Assembly: GCA_016185145.1 (NCBI GenBank)
Contig: JACPOB010000070.1
Span: forward strand, 155,816-219,815
Source: Rhodospirillales bacterium
GTDB taxonomy: Bacteria; Pseudomonadota; Alphaproteobacteria; Reyranellales; Reyranellaceae
Direction of reading: 5' to 3'
Length of the DNA: 64,000 nt
Below are positions 1 through 7,091 of this stretch, in pieces (position 1 is the stretch's first letter; the number at the start of each line of letters is the position of its first letter). A program made the translations under genes and the position numbers. Under the pieces are notes generated by a model that saw only the letters and a program-made list of their open reading frames with translations, had not been told where the DNA came from and did no database searches.

Positions 1-371
1 CGCAGGAAATAGGCCTCGTTCTGGCTCGGCTTCTTGCCCTGCGCGGCGGCGTTGGGCGGCGGCTTCCGTGCGATCGGCATGTAGCCGATATTGTGCTCGT
101 CGACCTTGACTGCGAGCTTCGTGTCGATCGGCAACGCATGGAAGCGCGCGGCCTCGGCGTAGGCCGTGTCGATCGAGGCCTGCGGCACGCCGTGGCCGGC
201 GAGGTAGTAGAAGCCGACATTCTCGAAGGCGAAGCGAAGCTCGGCCGCGGCACGCTCGGCAGCGCCGGGCTTGCCCGCCAGGAAACCCGACACGTCGATC
301 AACGGAATCTCTCCGCTGATCATGATAGGCGGCGCCGACGCTGGTATGGCGTGACTTGTCTGCGGCTGCAT
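1..371 (-). CDS. 2OG-Fe(II) oxygenase, isopenicillin-N-synthase family (N-terminal part, cut by window edge)
   Basis: The 123 visible codons form the N-terminal DIOX_N domain of the isopenicillin N synthase/plant-type 2OG-Fe(II) oxygenase family. The sequence EIPLIDVSGFLAG is followed by a GFYYLAGHGVP block, the family's usual 'fffv.nHGvp' segment. Enzymes of this family hydroxylate or desaturate small molecules using Fe(II) and 2-oxoglutarate. The iron ligands (HxD...H) lie in the part outside the window, so activity and substrate cannot be judged. I chose the ATG at 371 because AGGA sits seven bases upstream; an in-frame ATG at 323 begins immediately before the domain and has no clear ribosome binding site. 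The gene reads off the left edge. Confidence 0.8.
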   Translation of the reverse strand, partial: MQPQTSHAIPASAPPIMISGEIPLIDVSGFLAGKPGAAERAAAELRFAFENVGFYYLAGHGVPQASIDTAYAEAARFHALPIDTKLAVKVDEHNIGYMPIARKPPPNAAAQGKKPSQNEAYFL

Positions 372-483
372 CACTTGATCCTGTGGCAATAACGTCATGT
401 CATTATGCGCTCGGCAGGCAGAGCAATAAATGCGCCATGCGCATGGGCAGCTCCTGAATTCAGCGTTCCGGATTGCGCAACGG

Positions 484-747
484 TCAGGCGAACCAGCGGC
501 GGAGGGCGGCGATCATGAGGAAGACGAAACCGCCGCCGGCGCCGGCGACGATGCCGCCGACGGTCAGCAGGACGCGCCGAGTCCGATAGCGCTTTTGTAT
601 GCGGCGCTCGTGCTCGCGGCGTCCGACGCCGATCGGCCGGTCGTAGCGGTCGGGCGGGCTGGCAAGATCCCGTGTCCCCTTCCACCAGCCCCAGCTTCCG
701 CCCGCGACCGAGAACAAGACCAGCAGCGTGCCGATGATCCAGTTCAT
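484..747 (-). CDS. Small two-helix membrane protein, unknown function
   Basis: An 87-residue protein starting MNWIIGTLLVLF. One hydrophobic segment covers about residues 2-19 and a second, glycine-rich one about 59-80. Between them lies a strongly basic and polar loop (PPDRYDRPIGVGRREHERRIQKR). This two-helix hairpin with a positive loop predicts an inner-membrane protein with a cytoplasmic loop. I do not recognise a family. Its start codon overlaps the stop of the smaller reading frame at 744-890 (ATGA), which suggests translational coupling. Coding status rests on topology and the overlap rather than on homology. Confidence 0.5.
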   Translation of the reverse strand: MNWIIGTLLVLFSVAGGSWGWWKGTRDLASPPDRYDRPIGVGRREHERRIQKRYRTRRVLLTVGGIVAGAGGGFVFLMIAALRRWFA

Positions 748-890
748 GGCGCCGTTCCGCTCAGCTTTGCGACAGGCCGGCGTCGACCATGGCGAACAGC
801 ATCCGAACGTGCGATGGGCGTCCGGTGCCATGCCGGATGGCCAACCAACGCCGCACCGGCGATGACCACGATAAGCCCGATTGGACGCAT
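744..890 (-). CDS. Possible 48-residue membrane-anchored small protein
   Basis: A 48-codon frame beginning MRPIGLIVVIAGAALVGHP, with one hydrophobic segment at residues 3-17 followed by a basic tail. A short G-rich stretch precedes the start. Its stop TGA shares bases with the ATG of the 87-residue membrane protein downstream (ATGA), an arrangement that favours both being real. Family unknown. It could be a leader peptide or a chance frame. Confidence 0.3.
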   Translation of the reverse strand: MRPIGLIVVIAGAALVGHPAWHRTPIARSDAVRHGRRRPVAKLSGTAP

Positions 891-1013
891 GAACCCCAAA
901 ATATCCGGGCGCGAGACTGGCACCCCTGATAGGCGCTGTCATCCGGTTGTGCGTCCCCTGGTTGCCGCGGCGGCCGCCACGATCGGACAGGCGGCGAACA
1001 GCGGCTTCAAAAG

Positions 1014-1055
1014 GGGCAAAACAAAAACGGGATGCCCGCGCTGCCGGACATCCCG
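1014..1055 (-). terminator. Terminator-like hairpin on the minus strand
   Basis: A 7-bp stem CGGGATG/CATCCCG (1049-1055 with 1028-1034) is followed on the minus strand by TTTTTGTTTTGCCCC. This is the form of a rho-independent terminator for leftward transcription. No leftward gene is visible immediately upstream of it, because the Hsp70 gene to the right runs the other way, so what it terminates is unclear. Confidence 0.4.
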
Positions 1056-1150
1056 CTATCGGCAGATAGCTTAAGCCAAAAGAAACAGTCTGGCAACGTC
1101 GCGAATATCCAAATAGATGAGATCCCCTTCGCGCAAGGAAGGGGAACCGG

Positions 1151-2398
1151 ATGATCGCCTGCGGACTGGATTTTGGGACGTCGAACTCGGCGATCGGCAT
1201 CGTCCGTGGCGACGCCGTCGCCCTGGCGCCGCTCGAGGACGACAAGACCCTGATGCCGAGCGCGGTGTTCTTCGATTACGAAGCGCATCGCGTCCGCTTC
1301 GGCAACGACGCCATCTCGGCCTATGTCGGTCAGACCGAGGGCCGGCTGATGCGGGCACTGAAGACGATCCTGGGGTCGCCCTTGATCGACGAGAAGACGA
1401 GCCTCGGCAGTCGCAAGGTGCCGCTCACCGAGGTCGTCGGCATCTTCGTGCGCCATCTGAAGCAGAAGGCGGAGATCTTCGCCGGGCAGGAGATCACGGC
1501 GGTCGTGCACGGCCGGCCGGTGCGCTTCGTCGACGGCGACGACCAGGCCGATGCGCGGGCCCAGGCCGTGCTCGAGACGATTGCCCGCGAATCGGGGTTC
1601 AAGCACATCGTCTTCGTCGCCGAGCCGATCGCCGCCGCCTGGCATTACGAACAGACGGTGCAGAACGAAGAGCTGGTGCTGATCGCCGACATCGGTGGCG
1701 GCACCAGCGACTTCTCGGTCATTCGCATCGGGCCGGAGCGGCGCGGCCGCATCGATCGCACCGAGGACATCCTGGCGACGGCGGGTGCGCGCATCGGCGG
1801 CACGGATTTCGACAGCGCGCTCAGCCTCGCCGCGGTGATGCCGCTGCTCGGCCTCGGCACGCGACTGGTCGAGAAGGACCTGCCGATGCCGAACGCGCTC
1901 TATCACGAGCTCGCGACCTGGGCGACGATCAACTTCGCCTACACCTACAAGAACGAGCGCGACGTCGCTTCACTGGTCCTCGAGGCGTGCGAGCCGGAAA
2001 AGGTCGGGCGGCTCTCGGCGGTGCTCGGCAAGCGGCTCGGCCATCGCATCGCCTTCGCGGTCGAGGACGCCAAGATCGCGCTCAGCGCCGAGCACGAGGC
2101 GGCCGTTGCCCTCGACTTCGTCGAGAACGGGCTCGCGGCCGAGGCATCGCGCCTCGGCTTCGAGCGCACGATCCGCACGAGGACCGACCGGCTGCACAGG
2201 ACGGCGCGCGACTGCATCGCCGCGGCCGGCCTCGATGGCTCGGCGATCGACACCGTGTTCCTCACCGGCGGATCGAGCCGCGTCCCGGCCGTGCGCGCCG
2301 CGATCGCCGAGGCGGCGCCGGCCGCCCGTCTGGCCACGGGCTCGGACCTGCTGTCGGTGGCGTCCGGCCTGACCCAGATGGCGGGGCGGATGGCGTGA
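1151..2398 (+). CDS. Hsp70-family chaperone (YegD-like actin-fold ATPase)
   Basis: A 415-residue Hsp70/actin-fold ATPase. Phosphate-1 motif GLDFGTSNSAIG is at residues 5-16, phosphate-2 IADIGGGTSDFSV at about 178-190, and the adenosine motif FLTGGSSRVP at about 370-379. Length and the GTSNS variant match the YegD branch rather than DnaK. The protein is essentially a nucleotide-binding domain and has no room for the DnaK substrate-binding domain and lid, so a conventional refolding role is doubtful. The physiological role of YegD proteins is poorly known. The start is supported by GGGGA nine bases upstream (AAGGAAGGGGAACCGG). It stands alone: leftward small genes precede it and a repeat-filled gap follows. 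Confidence 0.85.
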   Translation: MIACGLDFGTSNSAIGIVRGDAVALAPLEDDKTLMPSAVFFDYEAHRVRFGNDAISAYVGQTEGRLMRALKTILGSPLIDEKTSLGSRKVPLTEVVGIFVRHLKQKAEIFAGQEITAVVHGRPVRFVDGDDQADARAQAVLETIARESGFKHIVFVAEPIAAAWHYEQTVQNEELVLIADIGGGTSDFSVIRIGPERRGRIDRTEDILATAGARIGGTDFDSALSLAAVMPLLGLGTRLVEKDLPMPNALYHELATWATINFAYTYKNERDVASLVLEACEPEKVGRLSAVLGKRLGHRIAFAVEDAKIALSAEHEAAVALDFVENGLAAEASRLGFERTIRTRTDRLHRTARDCIAAAGLDGSAIDTVFLTGGSSRVPAVRAAIAEAAPAARLATGSDLLSVASGLTQMAGRMA

Positions 2399-2720
2399 CA
2401 TCTTCTTCTTCCGGACCGAGCGCGTCCTCGCGCGCTCCTGTTCTTTCTTCAGATTTCTTTCCCCCCCCTTGGCGGTAGGGCTATCGCATATGGCTCCCAA
2501 GCCCGTCATCCCGACCGGAGCCGAGCGCAGCGAGGCGTAGTGGAGGGACCTATTTTTTGTTGATGCGTCGACATGAAAAGGTCCCTCGACTGCGCCGCCC
2601 TTCGGGCGGCTCCGCTCGGGATGACGGGAAATCGCTGGCGGGGGAGAGGAGCATGAGCAATCATGAAACGGCCCGCGCTTCGGCGAAGGCAAGCGCGCGT
2701 CACGACTGGAGCACCGACCG
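2399..2720. repeat. Intergenic region with two palindromic repeat elements
   Basis: This 322-base gap carries no convincing gene. At 2410-2436 there is a single hairpin unit of the GGACCG family (GCGCG-TCCT-CGCGC core) seen repeatedly in the window. At 2505-2625 lies a long imperfect palindrome bounded by GTCATCCCGA and TCGGGATGAC, with internal inverted copies of GGGACCT/AGGTCCC and an AT-rich centre. The outer arms are typical of dispersed extragenic palindromes of alphaproteobacteria. Confidence 0.7.
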
Positions 2721-3542
2721 ATGCCGCTCGGCTACTACGACGTGGGCGCCACGCCCTTCTTCGCCCTTCAGGCCGACCAGCGCGTCAGCTACTGCCTGCA
2801 TGTTCCGAAGTCGCTGAAGGATCGCGACAGGTCGGCTTGCCGTCTGATCGTCGCCGTCCATGGCACCGGCCGCACCGCGACAGCCTACCGCGACGGCTTT
2901 GCCGACCTGGCCGAGCGCACGGGCTCGGTCGTGCTCGCGCCGCTCTTTCCCATCGGCCTGATCGAGCCCGGCGAGCTGTCGAACTTCAAGCGACTGAAGT
3001 TTTACGACATGCGCTTCGATCTTCTCCTGCTGTCGATGGTCGACGAGGTGACGGCGAAGTACGGCATCGATTCGCGTCGCCTGTTGCTGTTCGGCTTCTC
3101 GGGCGGTGGACAGTTCGTGCACCGCTTCTACACCCTGTATCCGCAGCGCCTGGCCGCTGTGTCGATCGGCGCGCCGGGCAATGTCACCTTGATCGACGAC
3201 AGCCGCGACTGGTGGGTCGGCACGCGCAACCTGAAAGCCGAGTTCGGCATCGGAATCGATCTCGAGGCCATGCGCCGCGTGCGCGTCCAGATGCTGGTGG
3301 GGGCGGAAGACACCGAAACCTGGGAGATCACCCTCAAGCCCGGCGATGCCGCCTGGATGGAAGGTGCCAACGACGCCGGCCGCACGCGCATCGACCGGCT
3401 GGCGACGCTCAAGGCCAACTACGAAAAGCACGGCATCGCCGTACGCCATCACCTGCTGCCGGGGCTCGGCCATGCCGGTCCGAGCGCGCTGCGGCCGGTC
3501 ATCGAGTTCTTCGAGCAGGTGCTGGCGGACGAGTCGACCTGA
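2721..3542 (+). CDS. Alpha/beta hydrolase (polyester depolymerase/esterase-like)
   Basis: A 273-residue alpha/beta hydrolase. An HGTG oxyanion loop is at residues 47-50, the nucleophile elbow GFSGGG places the catalytic serine at 127, and a late GLGH gives H251. A candidate acid lies in the VGAEDTETW segment. No signal peptide is visible, so the enzyme should be cytoplasmic. The overall layout resembles PHB-depolymerase/feruloyl-esterase-like hydrolases, but the substrate cannot be inferred. The ATG at 2721 has GGAG nine bases upstream. It is monocistronic, flanked by repeats and a long non-coding gap. Confidence 0.75.
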   Translation: MPLGYYDVGATPFFALQADQRVSYCLHVPKSLKDRDRSACRLIVAVHGTGRTATAYRDGFADLAERTGSVVLAPLFPIGLIEPGELSNFKRLKFYDMRFDLLLLSMVDEVTAKYGIDSRRLLLFGFSGGGQFVHRFYTLYPQRLAAVSIGAPGNVTLIDDSRDWWVGTRNLKAEFGIGIDLEAMRRVRVQMLVGAEDTETWEITLKPGDAAWMEGANDAGRTRIDRLATLKANYEKHGIAVRHHLLPGLGHAGPSALRPVIEFFEQVLADEST

Positions 3543-3628
3543 GGGACGCGGCGGTGTCCTGTCTGCCTGGTTGCGCGGCACGGTTGCCTTCGACGGATTG
3601 GGCGGATGAGAAGCGGGCGGTTGCTGCA

Positions 3629-3849
3629 TGCACTGCTGTCAATGATGCTCGGGGTTTGCGCCCTTTCCGCCGGTAGCTGTGCTGTGGTCCATGGAAGCCG
3701 AAGCCCCCATCGGTTGAGGCTCGTGTCGGTGAATGCACTACTGGCAGCGGTGCTCGAGGTTTGCGCCCTTTCCGCCCTTTCCGGTAGTCCCCGCGTAGTG
3801 GACTGTACGGACTGTACCCCCAATCGGTGGTGCCTCATTTCGAGTTCGG
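3629..3849. repeat. Imperfect tandem direct repeat, about 105-base period
   Basis: Two diverged copies lie head to tail, at about 3629-3729 and 3734-3849. Both start TGCACT.CTG, continue through TTTGCGCCCTTTCCGCC and GGTAG, and end with CCC(C)ATCGGT..G.GCCTC and a TCGG tail. A rightward frame of 97 codons runs through both copies, but it has no clear ribosome binding site and a composition unlike the neighbouring genes. I treat the region as non-coding. Confidence 0.6.
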
Positions 3850-3894
3850 ACAGTTACGCAAGTTTCGCAACCGGAATCGCCCTCGTCGGAGAGC

Positions 3895-4010
3895 TGTAGG
3901 TCGGCCCGTCCGGAGGCAAGCGACCGGACGGGCCGCGTGCGGTGTGCCGCAGCCTTTTGGGTCTCCGATCAACGATGCAAAGAGCAGGAACGCGGGGAAG
4001 CCGCGCAACG
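3895..4010 (-). ncRNA. Candidate small RNA with three stem-loops
   Basis: A strong promoter at 4016-4044 points leftward into this non-coding stretch. The predicted transcript of about 115 nt folds into three simple hairpins: CGCGG-CTTCC-CCGCG (4005-3991), GCGG-CACA-CCGC (3950-3939), and an 11-bp stem GGCCCGTCCGG/CCGGACGGGCC (3934-3903). The first loop shows CUUCC, similar to the anti-Shine-Dalgarno loops of several alphaproteobacterial sRNAs. No U-run follows the last stem, so the 3' end is uncertain. I do not recognise it as 6S, SRP RNA, tmRNA or another known family. Confidence 0.45.
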
Positions 4011-4015
4011 GAGCG

Positions 4016-4044
4016 ATGATATAACCTAAGTGACATTCTGTCAA
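4016..4044 (-). promoter_or_regulatory. Near-consensus sigma70-type promoter, leftward
   Basis: On the minus strand a perfect -35 TTGACA (4044-4039) is separated by exactly 17 bases from TATCAT (4021-4016), a five-of-six match to the -10 consensus. Transcription would begin near 4009. The surrounding 100 bases are unusually AT-rich for this window. Confidence 0.6.
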
Positions 4045-4352
4045 TAACTTTGGTCAGCGGCCGCCAATTTCGTCTTTGCGAATTTTTGCGTACCGTGGAG
4101 GGCCACTTATGGCGGGTCGAACCGGCGATCACGCCATCCGTTGCGTCACTCGCTTCGAGTGCCAGCCACGCTTTCAATGCCGCTGAACTGCTAATCATCG
4201 TTTGGTAGGCGGCAGGCGTTCCGGGGGCGCCTCTCGACCAGCGCGATCAAAGGGTTGCATGGCGATGTCGCCATGTCGGAAGAACACGATCCGGATTTTC
4301 GGATCGGCGCGTTTCGTGCGACACAAGGCGCGTCACTTCTGGAGGACGTTTC
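4045..4352. other. Non-coding region upstream of an SDR gene
   Basis: I see no convincing gene here. The left part is AT-rich (ACTTTGG, GAATTTTTGCG) and may contain the promoter of the rightward SDR gene at 4353. Short leftward and rightward frames in this stretch have no recognisable domain. Confidence 0.5.
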
Positions 4353-5123
4353 ATGGCATCGCCGCTTTTCGACCTGTCGGGCAAGGTCGCCGTCGTCACC
4401 GGCTCGAGCAAGGGCATCGGCAAGTCGATCGCCCTGCACCTCGCCCTGCAGGGCGCCAGGGTCGTGGTGTCGTCGCGCAAGAAGCCGGCCTGCGACGAGG
4501 CCGCCGCCGAGATCCGCAAGGCGGGCGGCGAGGCGATCGTCATCCCCTGCAACATCTCCGACAAGGCGCAGTGCGAGAACCTGATCGCCGAGACCAGGAA
4601 GCAGCTCGGCCCGGTCGACGTGCTGGTGCTGAACGCGGCCAGCAATCCCTATTACGGGCCGACCGACAAGATGCCGGACGACGTCTTCACCAAGATCATG
4701 CAGAACAACATCCTGTCCAACATCTGGCTGATCAATCTCTGCACGCCCGACATGAAGGCCAAGAAGGACGGCTCGGTGATCATCGTGTCGTCGATCGGCG
4801 GCGTGCGGGCGAGCACGGTGATCGGCGCCTACTGCATCTCCAAGGCGGCCGACATGCAGCTCGCGCGCAACCTCGCGGCCGAGCTCGGCCCCGACAACAT
4901 CCGGGTCAACACCATCGCGCCCGGCCTGGTGCGCACCGACTTCGCCCGCGCGCTGTGGGAGGATCCGAAGTATCTCGACAAGCGCCTGCAGACCGCGCCG
5001 CTGCGCCGCATCGGCGAGCCCGACGACATCGGCGGCATCGCCGTCATGCTGGCCGGCAAGGCCGGCGCCTTCATCACCGGCCAGACCATCATTGCCGATG
5101 CCGGCGTGACGATCGGGGGGTGA
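4353..5123 (+). CDS. SDR-family oxidoreductase
   Basis: A 256-residue classical short-chain dehydrogenase/reductase. The cofactor loop TGSSKGIG is at residues 16-23, NAAS (the NNAG equivalent) at 94-97, and the catalytic set is S146/S147, Y160 and K164 (YCISK). An SR pair at 40-42 after the second strand, with no acidic residue there, suggests NADP(H). Homologues are usually annotated as 3-oxoacyl-reductase-like SDRs, but the substrate is not readable. The C-terminus ends VTIGG as in many acyl-group SDRs. The start has GGAGG eight bases upstream. A type A palindromic repeat follows, then a convergent dioxygenase gene. Confidence 0.85.
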   Translation: MASPLFDLSGKVAVVTGSSKGIGKSIALHLALQGARVVVSSRKKPACDEAAAEIRKAGGEAIVIPCNISDKAQCENLIAETRKQLGPVDVLVLNAASNPYYGPTDKMPDDVFTKIMQNNILSNIWLINLCTPDMKAKKDGSVIIVSSIGGVRASTVIGAYCISKAADMQLARNLAAELGPDNIRVNTIAPGLVRTDFARALWEDPKYLDKRLQTAPLRRIGEPDDIGGIAVMLAGKAGAFITGQTIIADAGVTIGG

Positions 5124-5135
5124 GCGCCTCTTCGT

Positions 5136-5284
5136 CCTCCCCCGTCATACGGGGGAGGGTAAGGAGGGGGCGGGCCGCAAAGGCTATCCCTGAAGATTTC
5201 AGATCTGAAACTTGGCGTACCTCGACTGAGGCCTTCCCCCGCCCGCGCCGTATGACGGCGCGACCTCCCCCGTATGACGGGGGC
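5136..5284. repeat. Type A palindromic repeat (copy 1)
   Basis: Terminal arms CCTCCCCCGT and ACGGGGG are each themselves palindromic (CCCCCGTCATACGGGGG). The interior contains ATTTCAGATCTGAA and ACTGAGGCCTTCCCCC. Related copies are at 14530-14680 and 34128-34260. It lies between convergent genes. Confidence 0.75.
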
Positions 5285-5290
5285 GGTGAA

Positions 5291-6031
5291 CTACGCCGTC
5301 TTCCTGAATGTCACCACCAGCACGTCGCGATACGCCGGCTGCGCCGGGTTCTCCGGCTCGACCGGCGTCACGCCGTGATAGCAGCGCGCATCGTCGACCA
5401 GGGCGGAGTCGAGCGGGTCGGTCAACGTGAAGCTGCCCAGCGTCCTCTTGTCGAGATCGTGCACGGTCGTCGTGCCGCTCTGGATGTTGCGGCGGTTGAC
5501 CAGCAGCACCAGCACGTAGTCGACGCCGTCGCGGTGCATGCCTTCGGGCGTGGGCTTGCCATGCTCGCCCTGGCGCGCCTCGATGCGGAACTGGTGGGCT
5601 TCGACGTGCCAGCGCGTCGTTTCGGGCGCCAGCCGGCCGAACAGGGCGCGGCAGTATTCCAGGATGGTGCGCATGCTGGCGCCATCGCCGATCTCCTCGG
5701 TGATCGGCTTGAACCAGCGCTCGATGCCGCCGTTCAGATGGTTGTAGTCCAGCGTCTGGAAGTGCGGCTGGTGCGGCCCGCGCAGGATCGGGCCCTGGCG
5801 TCCGGCCGCCCAGACGCCGAAGCGGCGCCGGCGGTAGCGGCCGCCATCGGCCATGTAGGTGTCGACCTCGAGGTCGTCCCAGCTCTCGGCGAAGGCCGGC
5901 CAGTCGGCCAGGGTGCCGAAGCGGCTGAGCGCATTGCGCATGTCCGAGGCCTCGACAAAAGCGTAGCCCGCGCGGGCGATGCCGTCGCGGATGCCCGTGG
6001 CGTTCTGCAGGCCGGTTCCGATCTCGCTCAT
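5291..6031 (-). CDS. 2OG-Fe dioxygenase family protein (amino-acid-hydroxylase-like)
   Basis: A 246-residue protein fitting the 2OG-Fe dioxygenase family (PF10014) that contains free L-isoleucine/L-leucine hydroxylases such as IDO. The iron triad is visible as H166 and D168 (MHRDG) and H219 (CYHGV), with R235 (YRD) as probable 2-oxoglutarate anchor. VNRRNIQSGTTTV (178-190) is the family's conserved strand pair. Residues 83-110 carry aromatic and histidine residues that could line the substrate pocket. The substrate is unknown; a free amino acid is the most economical guess. The gene faces the SDR across a repeat and is divergent from the hydrolase at 6103, with about 70 bases between starts. 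Confidence 0.7.
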   Translation of the reverse strand: MSEIGTGLQNATGIRDGIARAGYAFVEASDMRNALSRFGTLADWPAFAESWDDLEVDTYMADGGRYRRRRFGVWAAGRQGPILRGPHQPHFQTLDYNHLNGGIERWFKPITEEIGDGASMRTILEYCRALFGRLAPETTRWHVEAHQFRIEARQGEHGKPTPEGMHRDGVDYVLVLLVNRRNIQSGTTTVHDLDKRTLGSFTLTDPLDSALVDDARCYHGVTPVEPENPAQPAYRDVLVVTFRKTA

Positions 6032-6102
6032 GAGCGCAAAGCTACCACCCCGTTACAACACCGGCATATGATCTAAAGTCTGGGCCGACCCGGAGAAAAA
6101 CG

Positions 6103-6984
6103 ATGCCATATGCCACTACCGACGATCGCGTGAAGCTCTGGTACGAGGAGACCGGAACAGGGCAGCCCATCGTCTTCGTCCACGAGTTCGCGGCCGACCA
6201 CCGCTCGTGGGAGCCGCAGATGCGCCACTTCGGCCAGCGCTACCGCTGCATCACCTATGGTGCCCGCGGCTATCCGCCGTCCGACGTGCCGGAAAAGCCC
6301 GAGAGCTACTCGCAGAACCGCGCCACCGACGACATCGCCGCGGTCATGGACCATCTCGAGATCGACAAGGCGCATGTCGTCGGCCTGTCGATGGGCGGCT
6401 TCGCCACCCTGCATTTCGGCTTCCGCCATCCCCGACGCGCGCTGTCGCTCACCGTTGCCGGCTGCGGCTACGGCGCGGAGAAGGACCAGCAGGCCAGGTT
6501 CCGCTCCGAGGTCGAGACCGTGGCCAAGGCCCTCAAGGAGGAGGGCATGGCCAAGTTCGCCGAGAAGTACGCCTACGGCCCGACGCGCGTGCAGTTCGAG
6601 AACAAGGACCCGCGCGGCTTCGCCCAGTTCAAGAGGGAGCTCGGCGAGCACTCGGCGCTGGGCTCGGCCAACACCCAGATCGGCGTGCAGGGCCAGCGTC
6701 CCTCGCTCTACGACCTGCTGGACAAGATGCGGGCGCTCACCGTCCCGACCCTGATCCTGACCGGCGACGAGGACTGGCCGTGCCTGGCGCCGTCGATCCT
6801 GATGAAGCGCGAGATCCCGTCGGCGGCGCTGGCGGTGATGCCGAACTGCGGCCACACCATCAACATCGAGGATCCCGACCAGTTCAACCGCATCGTCGGC
6901 GACTTCATCGTCCAGGTCGAGGCCGGCCGCTGGCCCAAGCGCGACCCGCGCGCGGTCACTGCTTCGATCACCGGGATGAGATAG
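6103..6984 (+). CDS. Alpha/beta hydrolase
   Basis: A 293-residue alpha/beta hydrolase of the 3-oxoadipate enol-lactonase/esterase type. HEFA (27-30) sits at the oxyanion position, GLSMGG gives nucleophile S96, TGDED gives D222 or D224, and CGH gives H251. A helical cap spans about 125-200. VHEF replaces the usual HG, a variant seen in some hydrolases. The start ATG at 6103 has GGAG ten bases upstream. It is transcribed divergently from the dioxygenase gene, so both may be co-regulated from the 6032-6102 gap. Substrate unknown. Confidence 0.8.
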   Translation: MPYATTDDRVKLWYEETGTGQPIVFVHEFAADHRSWEPQMRHFGQRYRCITYGARGYPPSDVPEKPESYSQNRATDDIAAVMDHLEIDKAHVVGLSMGGFATLHFGFRHPRRALSLTVAGCGYGAEKDQQARFRSEVETVAKALKEEGMAKFAEKYAYGPTRVQFENKDPRGFAQFKRELGEHSALGSANTQIGVQGQRPSLYDLLDKMRALTVPTLILTGDEDWPCLAPSILMKREIPSAALAVMPNCGHTINIEDPDQFNRIVGDFIVQVEAGRWPKRDPRAVTASITGMR

Positions 6985-7084
6985 CTGGGGACGCGCCGCT
7001 CCAGTGGCGCGTCTTCTCATGATTCGGACCGCGGGCGTCCCGCCCGCCTCATGAATCATGAGCGGGCGAGACGCCCGCGGTCCG
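6985..7084. repeat. Compound palindromic repeat (CGCGCC unit plus GGACCGCG type B)
   Basis: Two pieces lie side by side. At 6985-7015 there is CTGGGGACGCGCC-GCTCCAGT-GGCGCGT, a hairpin seen again at both sides of 47302-47443. At 7025-7084 there is a type B palindrome CGGACCGCGGGCGTC...GACGCCCGCGGTCCG whose left arm is itself a hairpin (CGGGCG-TCC-CGCCCG). Confidence 0.75.
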
Positions 7085-7091
7085 CGTATGA

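Noticed and set aside
3606..3899. Rightward 97-codon frame through the tandem repeat, with a hydrophobic start
   Set aside because: No ribosome binding site, cysteine-rich composition unlike neighbours, and the repeat explains the apparent hydrophobic periodicity.
3903..3934. Plus-strand GTCCGGAGGCAAGC loop resembling the SRP RNA apical motif
   Set aside because: SRP RNA needs a GGAA-type tetraloop with asymmetric internal loops; this is a plain 11-bp stem with a 10-base loop, and the promoter points the other way.
3854..4198. Leftward 114-codon frame overlapping the sRNA candidate
   Set aside because: No domain and no ribosome binding site, and the promoter at 4016-4044 would start transcription inside it, downstream of its start codon.
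4202..6076. Rightward frame of more than 600 codons covering the SDR and dioxygenase genes
   Set aside because: It crosses two well-supported genes and an intergenic repeat and shows no domain; it arises from high GC content.
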